A stretch of DNA of 64,000 nucleotides from Alligator mississippiensis (lineage: Eukaryota > Chordata > Crocodylia > Alligatoridae): positions 347,484,203-347,548,202 of the forward strand of contig NC_081824.1 of the NCBI RefSeq assembly GCF_030867095.1, given 5' to 3'. Positions 24,205-34,854 of this stretch are shown here, piece by piece. Under the pieces are notes generated by a model that ran no database searches, was not told the origin of the DNA, and was given only the letters and a program-made list of their open reading frames with translations. The stretch's first letter is position 1; every line of letters begins with the position of its first letter. The translations under genes were made by a program, and so were the position numbers.

Positions 24205-24295
24205 GATACCTTTTCTTGGTCCAACTCCAGTCAGGTAGGATACTGCACAAGCTTTCTGGCACCAGGTGCCCTTCCTCCTTCAAAGCAGTGAAAAC
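24205..24295 (-). repeat. Interspersed repeat, reverse copy of the 10,690 family
   Basis: Read on the minus strand it gives GAAGGAGGAAGGGCACCTGG, CCAGAAAGCTTGTGC, GTTGGACCAAGAAAAGGTATCACC, the same chain as at 10,690-10,850. It abuts the microsatellite. Confidence 0.5.
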
Positions 24296-24384
24296 CAAGT
24301 GGTGCCAATGGGGCTCTGTGTGGGTGTGGATGTTTTTGTAAGATAGACGAAGCAGAAGGCAGGGTAGGTTTGCAACTTGTAGAC

Positions 24385-25005
24385 CTGGGGGGAGGGGTCA
24401 AAGATATGGGCCAGATCCAGGCTGTGGAGTCCTACAATCCAAGCCTGGGGGTCTCAGACCAACCTGACGTGCCACATGCAGCATGTTGCAGACCTGGTGT
24501 GGCATGTAGAACGTGGCACAGGGACCCCATCCAGGGCATGTGCTTCATGTGGGATCTGTGCTGAGCCAGCTCTGGATGCTGGCTCCAGGGCCAGTCTGGA
24601 TCAGGCCCACAGACTGGCACAATGTCGGCCCACATGCTGTGCACAGTGCATGCCCAGACAGAAGCGGATGCATATTGTTTATGACACGTGTATCAGGACT
24701 GGATGTGTGCATTATGTGCAGCATGGGCTGATCTGGGGTGTATACTGCATGTGGCATCCTCCAGGCTTGGTCTGGATTGGGCCCACACACCAGCCTCATC
24801 CATGAGAACCAGCACACAGGGCCACTCCAGTGCAGGCATTTCACATAACATATGCCACACGCCAGCTCCCCATGCAAGCCCCTGCCCAGGGCTGGTCCAG
24901 GGTGTGCACTGTATGAGGTGCCCCAACTAACCCCAGCCCTGTACACTGGCTCCAGTGCATGGGGCCAAGGGCTGTGGGTTGGTTGAGTTTGACACCTCTG
25001 TTATA
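24385..25005. repeat. hAT-like element of the 'GGGGTGTCAAA' type
   Basis: The left edge GGGGTCAAAGATATGGGCCAGATCC and the right edge GAGTTTGACACCTCTG (about 24,988-25,003) are approximately inverted to each other, and the pattern matches hAT termini. The interior repeats words such as CCAGGCTTGG and GCATGTGGCA in varied form and is GC-richer than its flanks. Several open frames on both strands have no domain character. Relatives begin at 29,936 and 63,660. Confidence 0.5.
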
Positions 25006-25099
25006 GACTAACTAGAGGGATGGATGGAGAACAAACTTTTGTATGGTGGTATAGCTTGTTCTATAAGAAACCTTACTGAGGGCACAGAAACAAACCATC

Positions 25100-27545
25100 C
25101 CTATGCGCAGGAAGACTTGCAAGTATGGCAGATCAGCATGGCTTATTGGAATTCTTCAGTGAGCTAATACACAAAAGGAAAATTGGAAAAAGAAAGGGGA
25201 GCTGGGGCAACCAACTAGGGAGGACTATAAGAGTATTGCTCAGGCATGCAGGGATGAAATCAGGAAGGCCAAAGCACAATTGGAGTTGCAACTAGCAAGG
25301 GACGTGAAGGGTAAGAAGGGTTTCCACAAGTATGTCACCAATAAAAGGAAGAGGAAGGAAAGTGTGGGTCCTTTATTAAATGGGGGGGGGGCAACTAGGT
25401 GACAGATGATGTGGAAAAGGCCAAGTACTCAATGCCTGGCACCTCAGTCTTCACAGACAAGGTCAGCTCCCAGATTACTGCACTTAGCAGCGCAGTTTGG
25501 GGAGGAAGTGAGCAGTCAACAGTGGCAAAAGAAGTTAGGGACTATTTAGAAAAGCTGGAAGTGTACAAGTCCTTGGGTCCAGATGGGATGCATCTGAGGA
25601 TGATCAGGGAGTTGGACAATGTGATTGTAGAGCTGCCAGCCATCATCTGTGAAAACTCATGGCTAGTGGGAGAGGCCCTGGACAACTGGAGAAAGACAAA
25701 TGTAGTGCCCTTTAAAAAAGGGAAGAAGGATCCAAGGAACTACAGACTACTCAGCCTCACCTCAGTCCCCTGAAAAATCATGCAGCAGCTTCTCAAGCAA
25801 TCCATTTCTAAGCACTTGAAGAAGAAGGTGGTGATTAGGAACAGTCAGCATGGATTCACCAAGGGCAAGTCATGCCTGACCAACCTGATTGCCTCCTATG
25901 ATGAGATGACTGGTTCTGTGGATGCGGGGAGAGCAGTGAACGTGAACCTTGATTTCAGTAAGGCTTTTGATATGGTCTCCCACAACACGCTGGCAAGCAA
26001 GCTAAGGAAGTACAGGTTAGATTGGGGTGGGCAAAATGGCAGTTCTGGCTAGCGGCTGGACTCCATTGTCCAGCAACCTCTGCCCACGTCACTGTGGCTC
26101 GTTTCCATGGAGACCCCAGGAGCCGCGGGCCATAACAGCATGGGGCCAGGGTTTCCCTGAAGACTGGATCCAGCAGTGCTGGTAGGGCTTGTGGCTGGGT
26201 GGAGAGCTGCTCCAGGGTCAGGGCTGGGATCTTGCGGTGGTGACAGCGTGGTTCAGAGCCAGGGCAGAGCCACTATCTGCATGGCCTGGCAGTTCTGCCC
26301 CATATTCAGGCTATGTTGTCACTGCAGCAAGATCCCAGCCTCGGAGCAACTCTCGGCCCAGCTGTATGCCCTGCCAGTGCTTCTGGGACTGGTCTCCATG
26401 AAAACTATGACCCTGCGCTGTTATGGTTCTGCCGCTACTGCGGTCTTCATGGAAACTGTCAGCAGCAATGTGGGCAGGGGCTGCTGGGAAATGGAGTCTG
26501 CTGCAGACCCAATCCAGTTTGCGAGCTGGACTTTGCCCGCCCCTGGGTTAGATGCATGGACTGTAAGGTGGATAGAAAACTAGCTGGATCATCATACTCA
26601 AGGGGTATGAATCAGTGGCTCAATGACTAGTTGGCAGTCGGGGGTCAGTCCTGGGGCTGGTTTTGTTCAATATCTTCATCTGGAAGATGGGTTGTAATGC
26701 ACCCTCATCAAGTTTGTGGATGACACATATCTACACTAAGATTCAGAGAGACCTCAACAAACTGGAGGATTGGACCAAAAGAAATCTCACAAGGTTCAAT
26801 AAGGAATAGTGCAAAGTCCTGCACTTAGGACAGAACAAACCCATGCACCAGTACAGGCTAGGGACCAGGTGGCTAAGCAACAGCTCTGCAGAACCTGACC
26901 TGGGGGTTACAGTGGACAATAAGCTGAATACGAACCAAAAATGTTCCCTTGTTGCCAAGAAGGCTAATGGCATACTGGACTGCATTAGTAGGTGCGTTGC
27001 CAGTAGATCAAGGGAAGTGCACAGGTGAGGCCACATCTGGAGTACGGTGTCCAGTTTTGGGTCCCCCACTACAGAAAGGATGTGGACAAAGTGGAGAGAA
27101 TCCAGAGGAAGGCAACGAAAATGATTAGGGGGCCGGAGCACGTGACTTCTGAGGAAAGGCTGAGGGAACGGTCTTAGTCTGGAAAAGAGAAGACTGAGAC
27201 GGGATTTAATAGCAGCCTTCAACTACCTGAAAGGTGATTCTAAAGAGGATGGAGCTGGGCTGTTCTCAGTGGTGGCAGATGACAGAACAAGGAGCAATGG
27301 TCTCAAGTTGCAGCAAGGGAAGTTTAGGTTAGATATTAGGAAAAATATTCTCACTAGGAGGGTAGTAAAGCACTGGAACAGGTGACCCAGAGAGGTGATA
27401 GAATCTCCGTCCTTGGAGGTTTTTAAGGCCCAACTAAGGCAACACTTTGGCTGTGATGATCTAGTTGGGGACAACTCTGCTTTGAGCAGTTGGACTACAT
27501 GACCTCCTGAGGTCCTTTCTAACCCTAATTTTCTATGATTCTCTC
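25100..27545 (+). pseudogene. CR1 LINE copy C, older subfamily, split by a hAT element
   Basis: Broken frames give YKSLGPDGMHLRMIRELDN, NWRKTNVVPFKKGKKDPRNY, QHGFTKGKSCLTNLIASYDE, NLDFSKAFDMVSHNTL, then after the insertion remnants of the RT catalytic region and [11 protein letters not shown]. The wording differs from copies A, B and D-G, so it is a different and older subfamily. The 3' end has GAGGTTTTTAAGGCCC, GACCTCCTGAGGTCC and TTTTCTATGATTCTC, followed by a (CA)n run at 27,553-27,581. Many stops and frameshifts make it inactive. The endonuclease is missing. The left boundary is approximate. Confidence 0.88.
26015..26553. mobile_element. hAT nonautonomous element nested in CR1 copy C
   Basis: GGTTAGAT occurs at 26,015-26,022 and again at 26,546-26,553. 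Removing 26,023-26,545 together with one copy rejoins the CR1 sequence in register (AGGTTAGAT-GCATGGACTG). The 523-bp insert starts TGGGGTGGGCAAAATGG and ends TTTGCCCGCCCCTG, so its ends are inverted repeats. An 8-bp target-site duplication is typical of hAT. It encodes no transposase. Open frames at 26,176-26,630 are incidental. Confidence 0.88.
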
Positions 27546-27582
27546 TCTGTGTGACACACACACACACACACACACACACACT

Positions 27583-28025
27583 TCATATACACATTAGTTA
27601 GTCTGTGAGGTACAGATCTACCCAGACTTAGCTTGTAAGACCAAGGATTCATTCTGTACCTCACAGAGTAACTGATGTGGATATGAAGTGCAACCAGTTT
27701 GAGATAAACCTAGTTGAATGTAGTATCAGACTTAACTGATATGGATCAAACTGGTTTATGCAATGTCTGTCCCAGACCTCATTCCTGGTTTAAGTTAAAC
27801 CAGACTCCCCCAGCATCCCCACATGCTCTCTGGGCTGGGTGGGGCTCTCTGCTCCACAGCAGGGCTGGCTCCTCCCCTTTGCTCCCTGGCTGGAGCTACA
27901 GCAGAGACTTGCAGGCACGGAACATCTGCCTGGCTTTCTCCTGCTTCTTCCCCCCACCTCCCACTCGGCTCAATCAAGGATCCCTCCTTCCCCCCATTCC
28001 ATAGCACGGACGGTAGCCAGCACGT
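27583..28025. other. Noncoding, repeat-like stretch
   Basis: I found no gene. Words such as AAACTGGTTTATGCAATGTCTGTCCC and GGTTTAAGTTAAACCAG (itself an imperfect palindrome) suggest a DNA-transposon remnant. A similar phrase, TTAATGTCTGTCCCTAGCC, occurs near 28,989-29,006. A GC-richer block at 27,800-27,990 holds unconvincing open frames. Confidence 0.35.
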
Positions 28026-28530
28026 TGTCGTGGAAACACACGCAGCATACTTTTGGTTCAGGTCAGCAGAAGCTTTTATTCAAAAGAAACTACAGCTGTA
28101 GGGGGAGTTCCAAAGTGACATGGATTTCCCAAGCACTTGGAAGGGGTCCCCCCCCAAGAGCAAAATCAGGAGGCTTATATACTTTTTAACAGTTGCTTAC
28201 AACTCACGTGATCATATAGTGAAATTAGCATGAAAAGGGGCTATAATATTACTTCATTTTTTTTTGCTGTAATCAGGATGGGAACTAATGGGGGAGGCGA
28301 GATTAGTTCACAAACCTCCTTGCACCTGGAAATTAACTTTGTATATACTTTTTTTTGCTACCTTCAAGGCCACGGTGAGCAAAGCAGTTGCAGAGGAGTT
28401 ACAAAGAACAAACACTTGCCCTTATCTGTTCTACTGTACAGAGCCAGCAATTCTACACAAAGCAGTTATGTCATCTTATAACTAAAATAATCAAAGTTTA
28501 AGGCATATATTTTTTTTGATTCCACAACGT
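28022..28530 (-). mobile_element. Solo LTR 1 (endogenous retrovirus), 4-bp target-site duplication
   Basis: The 501-bp segment 28,026-28,526 begins TGTCGTGGAA and ends GATTCCACA, the TG...CA ends of an LTR with a short inverted repeat, and is flanked by ACGT on both sides (28,022-28,025 and 28,527-28,530). A polyadenylation hexamer on the minus strand (TTTATT at 28,075-28,080) places the U5 end at the left, so the LTR reads on the minus strand. No gag, pol or env sequence adjoins it. A 4-bp duplication is usual for class I (gamma-like) elements, but a 4-bp match alone is weak. Confidence 0.65.
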
Positions 28531-29150
28531 GGTATACTATTTAATGCTGAGAGGTGTCTGTGTAAGGCAGACAGGACAGTGTCTTTAGGGCTTTTTGGAA
28601 CTAATCAACAGGTCAGCTGATAATGTCTTTCCCTTCCTTCCTTGCAAAAAGTTTTTTAAGAAGAGCTTGAATTAGAGGTGCTTTGTTTTCTGAAGGTGTG
28701 TTAAATACTGATAACAGAGCTTATAAATGCTCTGTTATTAAGGTGGGGGAACCCCTCCCTAATCAGAGTGTCCTGCCCGGGTCTGGCCACACCCCCCTCA
28801 ACATACCCCCCTCAGCTCAGTACTGTAGAAGGGAAGGGAGGGCTACTCTAGCACCCCCGGCTTCTAGCTTGAACCACTGCAGGCATGTGCCTGAATTTCC
28901 TCAGTCCAGAGGGGATGTCTTTATGGTTTAGCCCAGCCAGGTTAGACTAACCTGCAAAGACTGAATCAGTTCAGGCTCAAGCTTTTTTAATGTCTGTCCC
29001 TAGCCTTGGGGTGTGGGGGCCCTGAATTCTGCAGCAGGCCCCACTCCCTATGAACTTCAAATAGCTCGTTAGTGTTCTGAGTTGAACAACATCATGGGCC
29101 AGATTCAGATGGCAGACTGTACATTTGACCACACTGATTAAAATGAAATG
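28531..29150. other. Intergenic, no gene seen
   Basis: Mixed AT-rich and C-rich sequence. The only recognisable word is the GTCTGTCCC repeat phrase near 28,993. Short open frames carry no domain signature. Confidence 0.4.
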
Positions 29151-29154
29151 CAAC

Positions 29155-29320
29155 ATTTATTTATTTATTTATTAGTACTGCTGTAGTTTCCAGAGGTCCT
29201 GATCATGGACCAAGACCCCCCACTGAACTAGCCACTATACAAACACATACTAAAATGACAGTTCTTGCCCCAGAAAGCTTACAAGGGACAACGGATGCAA
29301 GGAGACAGGGAGAGCACAAG
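29155..29320. repeat. Ancient interspersed repeat with (TTTA)n edge
   Basis: A TTTATTTATTTATTTATTAG run leads into AGTACTGCTGTAG, GTCCTGATCATGGACC, ACTATACAAACACA and CAGAAAGCTTACAA. This chain is familiar from widely dispersed amniote repeats, possibly a CR1/L3-type 3' fragment. The family name is uncertain. Confidence 0.4.
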
Positions 29321-29389
29321 GAAACAGCGAGAAAAAAACCAAACAAATGTGAAGCCAGGCAAGCAGCAATAGGAAGATGTGATTACATA

Positions 29390-29930
29390 GCCTGTGTGCG
29401 AAAATAAATGGTTTAGAGTCATTTAAAGTCTGAGTTCAGTTTTTGAAGTTTTTGGTAATGATGTATATATCTTCATCATTTATTTCCTGTGGCTTTTTCT
29501 TAATTTTGCAAAACGCATTAAGCCTTTTAAATTGTATTGTAATTGTATGTTGTAATAGCAACATGGTTAATTTACAAACCTAATTATTTGTAATCCTCTA
29601 TTTTGTTTTTAGATGGATAAGTAGATTACTAACTCGAAGCAGCAGACAAATTATTTTACTTCACAATAACCAAACATCTTTTGTAATTGAATATCATCAA
29701 ATGTTAGTAGCCAGTTATCATTTCTATAGGCCAAATCGGGAACCTATTTAATTCAATAACAAACCTCCTGTGTGCAGTTACATAATCATTTTGTTTATTG
29801 ATCTTCTGATTGGCAATAATTGTAATAACGTGTTTATTGGTGCCACAGATTTTGTATTTTCCCTATTGAGCTATACTGTGATGTTACTACCCTTTCCTTA
29901 GCAACAAAATGTAAACTAATGGCATTCACC
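29390..29930. other. AT-rich nonrepetitive block, candidate conserved noncoding element
   Basis: About 540 bp without microsatellite or transposon signatures, unlike almost all of the surrounding intergenic DNA. It has several homeodomain-type cores (TAATTA at about 29,581, TTAATTTAC, CAATAATTGTAATAA near 29,814) and a TTGTTTATTGATC word. There is no open frame of note. Conservation is only suspected. Confidence 0.25.
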
Positions 29931-29935
29931 TAGTG

Positions 29936-30250
29936 CAGGGGTGTCAAAAATATAGCTTGAGGGCTGGATCCCAACCATGGAGTTATATCATCCAGCCCCC
30001 AGTGCTGCCCATGGGTCTCAGGGTGACTCACAGGCAGCATACAGGGCACACAGGCTGGCCCTGAATGCCACATGTGACATCTACTCCAGCTTGTGTCCCA
30101 GAACAACAGAGTGGCTGCCATGTGCAGCACAGCCTTGGAGTGGTCCAAACAACACTGGGCTGCATGCAGTACCTACTCTGGCCACTCCAGAACATGTTTT
30201 GGGTTAGTGTCTTGGTCTTGTCTTGCCTGCATAGTTTGTATCACTCATCT
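29936..30250. repeat. hAT-like element, left part
   Basis: It begins CAGGGGTGTCAAAAATATAGC at about 29,937, a standard hAT-type end, followed by GGGCTGGATCCCAACC. The right part seems to be replaced or interrupted by CR1 copy D. No target-site duplication was identified. Confidence 0.5.
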
Positions 30251-30254
30251 GGCC

Positions 30255-30797
30255 CCTCTGACCATTGGTCAGGCCGCAGTTGGAGTACTGCATCCAGTTC
30301 TGGGCACCACACTTCAGGAGGGATGTGGACAACATTGAGAGGGTCCAGAGAAGTGCCACTCGAATGATCAGGGGGCAGCAGAGCATGCCCTACGAGGAAA
30401 GGCTACAAGACCTGAACCCGTTCAGCCTCCACAAAAGAAGGCTGAGAGGGGAATCTGGTGGCCATCTATAATCTGGCCAAGGGAGACCAGCAGGCAGTGG
30501 GAGAGTCCCTGTTCCCCCGAGCACTACTGGGAGTAACAAGGAATAACGGCCATAAGTTGACGGAGAGTAGATTCAGGCTAGATATCAGGAGGCACTACTT
30601 TACAGTCAGGGCGGCTAGGATCTGGAACCAGCTTCCAAGGGAAGTGGTGCTCGCTCCTACCTTGGGGGTCTTCAAAAGGAGGCTAGATAGACACCTTGCC
30701 AGGGTCGTCTGACTCCAGCATTCTTTCCGACCCATGGCAGGGGGTTGGACTTGATGATCTGCTCAGGTCCCTTCCACCGTACCCACTATGAAACTAA
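30255..30797 (+). pseudogene. CR1 LINE copy D, 3' fragment
   Basis: The frame 30,265-30,471 gives LEYCIQFWAPHFRRDVDNIE and SATRMIRGQQ, and a shifted frame at 30,458-30,712 gives [38 protein letters not shown] and [19 protein letters not shown] one-base insertion near 30,450 (AGGGGAATCTGGTGG) makes the frame change. The tail ends CCACTATGAAACTAAG. It belongs to the same subfamily as copies B and F. Confidence 0.9.
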
Positions 30798-30799
30798 GT

Positions 30800-30995
30800 A
30801 ATTCAGTGGAATGTGGTGGAGAATGGTTATGGGGAACCATGGCTGTAGGGACCTGAGTTTGAGTCCCACTCCAAACTTGTGCCAAAGGCCTCCCCTGGTT
30901 GACTCAACTGTAAATGGACATCTGGTCATCCAGAGTAGAAGTCCAGGAGAGCTGGATGTGATACTAGCCACATCAGTTCCCTGCATGCATTAGCT
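30800..30995 (+). repeat. tRNA-derived SINE, probable
   Basis: GAATGGTTATGGGGAACCATGG followed by a box-B-like GAGTTTGAGTCCC at about 30,859-30,871 and a non-tRNA tail (GACTCAACTGTAAATGGACATCTGG) fits a tRNA-headed SINE. A clear box A was not found. Confidence 0.4.
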
Positions 30996-31600
30996 AAGGA
31001 AGCTATTGTGCTTAACCATACTTGGCCCATGGACACTTGCTAGGCTAGGAAAAGCTTTTGTCAGAAAGGAAAGAGAAAGATATGAGAAGTTCCCCGTATC
31101 TGTCACAGAAGCCAAGTTCAGACTGCAGTGAAATCACTGTCTAGTTTGTCAGTCTGGCCAAGAGAAAAGGATATTAAACAGCATTTAATATAATTTAGCT
31201 AATCTGAAAATTAATTCTCAATCATGTAAGTTTATTATTACTATTGCTGTGGGTTTTGCTGTGCAACTAAGGCATGCCAGTGGCTAGATTATTACTCTCC
31301 ATGGGTTACTTTCTACAGTGTAATGAAATATTCCTTGCATATTTTTCTCCTACTGTTTGATACTGGTCTCTATTCTGAAAATTATGTCTGTATTATATAT
31401 AAAACAGTCATTGTATAAAACACAGAAAAAGTGCTGGAGACAGAGACTAGAACCCAAGAATTCTATCCCCCACCCCCAGTGAGTGCTTTCTCTTGGCTCA
31501 TACTCTCTTGGCTTCACATCCATGAACTTATCTCTCTGGTGCCATGCACTTTCCACTCATTGCTCTGTAATGGCCTGCTTCAAAAGGAAGGGAGTATATA
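30996..31600. other. Intergenic, nothing recognised
   Basis: No gene, transposon end or tandem structure was recognised. The minus-strand open frame at 31,350-31,556 has no family resemblance. Confidence 0.4.
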
Positions 31601-31601
31601 A

Positions 31602-31934
31602 CAGAGGCACTCATCCCTGTTAGACTCAAGGCACTACCTACCCCACCATTGCACTTAAGGTAGCCTTCAGAAAATGCCAGTTCTTAGCTTTCACTTGTTT
31701 TTTGACTATGGAAAAATAATTGAGCAATACTTATGTTGCAAAGAACTCAGACCACAACAGGTCAGAGTGATTTTGACACATGGATTCCTATTTGAAATCT
31801 CTGGGTTCATCTTGTCAATCATGTATAGGCTGTATAACACCTAACAGTGCTAATACTGTGGAGCACCCTGCAACATCCTTAAAAGGAACTTGCAGCACTT
31901 CAGTGTGCAATGGGCCCTTGGTTGAGAACAACTG
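31602..31934. mobile_element. hAT MITE copy with degenerate 8-bp target-site duplication
   Basis: The left end CAGAGGCACTCATCCC and right end GGTTGAGAACAACTG are diverged inverted repeats of the 15,382 element. Flanks GTATATAA (left) and GTCTATAG (right) match at six of eight positions. The body shares TTGCAAAGAACTCAGA, ATTCCTATTTGAAATCTCTGGGTT and other stretches with the 15,382 copy, but retains about 100 bp more near the right end. Confidence 0.65.
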
Positions 31935-31939
31935 GTCTA

Positions 31940-32072
31940 TAGTTTGGTAGCTAAGGCAGTCTCTAGACGTGAGTTTGATCTCCCTTGGGCTGAGAATGGC
32001 ATTGAATCCAGGTCTCCTGCTTCCTGGCCAAGTGCTGTAACAGGGTATTATATAAAAGGTAAGCACTACCAT
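31940..32072 (-). repeat. tRNA-like SINE segment
   Basis: On the minus strand AGCACTTGGCCAGGAAGCAGG, then AGACCTGGATTCAATGCC resemble a tRNA anticodon arm and T-arm (box B). It lies between the hAT element and the 5' end of CR1 copy E. The exact family is unknown. Confidence 0.4.
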
Positions 32073-32073
32073 A

Positions 32074-34500
32074 GCCGGACATCTGCTGGGAGTCACAGAC
32101 AGCAAAGTCCCACTGCTCACGCAGGTTTCTAACCTGTGTACAGGACCTCCACCTGGCACAGGAAGTACACAGTCCCACTAGGGGGAATGCCATACTGGAT
32201 CTGGTATTGGCAACAGGGGATGACATGGTAGGGGACCTCCAGATCGGTAGCCATATGGGGGACAGTGATCACCTAATAATAGAATTCACCATAAGACGTC
32301 GAGTGGGTAAGGTAACTAGTAGGGTGAAAGTGCTAGACTTTAGGAAAGCTGATTTCAATGAACTCAGGTGATTAGTCAAGGACGCACTGCAGAGTAGGAG
32401 TTTTGAAGGGATGGGAGCCCAAGAAGGGTGGCTGTGCCTTAAGGAAACGATCCTTCGGGCGCAAAGCAAGACTATCCCCGAGCGAGGCAAAAGAGGGAAA
32501 GGGGCCAGGAGGCTTCCCTGGCTGACCACAGAAATCCAGGGCAGCCTAAGGGCCAAAATGGGAGCACATAAAAAGTGGAAACAGGGAGAGATCACCAAAG
32601 ACAAATATACCTCCTCTGCTCGCGCTTGTAGGGAGGCAGTTAGACGGGCCAAAGCTACCATGGAGCTGAGGATGGCAACTCAAGTAAAAGACAACAAGAA
32701 ATTGTTTTTTAGATATATAGGGAGTAAAAGGAAGGCCCAGGGAGGAATAGGACCCCTGCTAAACGGGCAGAAACAATTGGTGATGGACAGGGGGGACAAG
32801 GCTGAACTCCTCAACGAGTTCTTTGCCTCAGTGTTCCTAAGCGAGGGGCACGACAAGTCTCTCACTGGGGTTGTAGAGAGGCAGCAGCAAGGCGCCAGAC
32901 TTCCATGCGTAGACCCTGAGATGGTGCAGAGTCACTTGGAAGAACTGGATGCCTTTAAGTCGGCAGGCCCGGATGAGCTCCATCCGAGGGTGCTGAAGGC
33001 ACTGGCCAACATCATTGCAGAGCCACTGGCGGGAATATTTGAAAGCTCGTGGCGCACTGGCCAAGTCCCAGAGGACTGGAAAAGGGCCAATGTGGTCCCC
33101 ATTTTCAAAAAGGGGAGGAAGGAGGACCCGGGCAACTATAGGCCAGTCAGTCTCACCTCCATCCTTGGCAAAGTCTTTGAAAAAATTATCAAGGCTCACA
33201 TTTGTGAGAGCCTGGCAGGACAAATTATGCTGAGGGGAAACCAGCACGGGTTTGTGGCAGGCAGATCGTACCTGACCAATCTAGTCTCTTTTTATGACCA
33301 GGTTACGAAACGCCTGGACACAGGAGGAGGGGTGGATGTCATATACTTAGACTTCAGGAAGGCCTTCGATACGGTATCCCACCCCATACTGGTGAACAAG
33401 TTAAGAGGCTGTGACTTGGATGACTACACAGTCCGGTGGGTGGCGAATTGGCTGGAGGGTCGCACCCAGAGAGTCGTGGTAGATGGGTCGGTTTCGACCT
33501 GGAAGGGTGTGGGCAGTGGGGTCCCGCAGGGCTCGGTCCTTGGACCGATACTCTTTAATGTCTTCATCAGCGACTTGGACGAGGGAGTGAAATGTACTCT
33601 GTCCAAGTTTGCAGATGACACAAAGCTATGGGGAGATGTGGACACGCCGGAGGGCAGGGAACAGCTGCAAGCAGACCTGGACAGGTTGGACAAGTGGGCA
33701 GAAAACAACAGAATGCAGTTCAACAAGGAGAAATGCAAAGTGCTGCACCTAGGGAGGAAAAAGGTTCAGCACACCTACAGCCTAGGAAATGACCTGCTGG
33801 GTGGCACGGAAGTGGAAAGGGATCTTAGAGTCCTAGTGGACTCCAAGATGAACATGAGTCGTCAGTGTGACAAAGCCATCAAAAAAGCCAATGGCACTTT
33901 ATCTTGCATCAGCAGATGCATGACGAATAGGTCCAAGGAGGTGATACTTCCCCTCTATCGGGCACTGGTCAGACCGCAGTTGGAGTACTGCGTGCAATTC
34001 TGGGTGCCACACTTCAAGAAGGATGCGGATAACCTGGAGAGGGTCCAGAGAAGGGCCACTCGTATGGTTAAGGGCCTACAGACCAAGCCCTACGAGAAGA
34101 GACTAGAGAAACTGGACCTTTTCAGCCTCCGCAAGAGAAGGTTGAGAGGCGACCTTGTGGCTGCCTATAAGTTCATCACGGGGGCACAGAAGGGAATTGG
34201 TGAGTATTTATTCACCAAGGCGCGCCCGGGGGTTACAAGAAATAATGGCCACAAGCTAGCAGAGAGCAGATTTAGATTGGACATTAGGAAGAACTTCTTC
34301 ACAGTTCAAGTGGCCAAGGTCTGGAATGGGCTTCCAAGGGAGGTGGTGCTCTCCCCTACCCTGGGGGTCTTCAAGAGGAGGTTAGATGAGTATCTAGCTG
34401 GGGTCATCTAGACCCAGCACTCTTTCCTGCTTATGCAGGGGGTCGGACTCGATGATCTATTGAAGTCCCTTCTGACCCTAACATCTATGAATCTATGAAT
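32074..34500 (+). mobile_element. CR1 LINE copy E, 5'-truncated, near-intact ORF2
   Basis: This is the best preserved retrotransposon here. The frame is continuous from the truncated endonuclease (PDICWE, LDLVLATGDD, catalytic SDH in GDSDHLIIEF) to the ORF2 stop TAG at 34,409-34,411, broken only by TGA at 32,369-32,371 where related copies have an Arg codon (CGA to TGA, a CpG-type change). After that stop, 666 codons stay open from 32,411. RT landmarks by residue of that frame are: NYRPVSLTS about 242-250, YLDFRKAFDTV about 313, GVPQGSVLGP about 370, and KFADDTKLWGD about 399, so both catalytic Asp sites are intact. The 3' UTR ends ATCTATGAATCTATGAAT at 34,482-34,499. It lacks ORF1 and most of the endonuclease, so it cannot move by itself. 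Confidence 0.95.
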
Positions 34501-34850
34501 AGCTACCTCTTAGCAACTATGTTGTAAAAGGATGTGGCCATGCTTACATTTGTGAGGGGTCATATCCTGCCGTTGGGTGTTAGTTGTATTCTAAAAAGAA
34601 GAGTACTTAAGCAGAAGCACGTGTTGTTTTGGCACATGCATAGGGAGGAGATAGACATGTGACATTGTTGGCTACAAAGGACCAACTCACGGGATCATAA
34701 TGAATTCTAATTTATTGTATGGGATGTGAAGTTACCAATAAAATCATAAATGCAAGCTTTGAGTAATGAGAGGTGCTGGTCACCTTAGCGCACATGCACT
34801 CACTCATTCAAACCCATGTAATTTAAACCCATGTAGTATAATGTCCTGCA
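34501..34850. other. Intergenic, nothing recognised
   Basis: A short unique spacer between the tail of CR1 copy E and the start of copy F. It is AT-rich with no gene signal. Just before copy F the phrase AAACCCATGTA is repeated at about 34,810 and 34,826. Confidence 0.4.
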
Positions 34851-34854
34851 GGTG

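Noticed and set aside
32411..34411. The 666-codon frame as a host gene
   Set aside because: It is CR1 ORF2 by every RT landmark, has a CR1 3' tail and is part of a 5'-truncated insertion.
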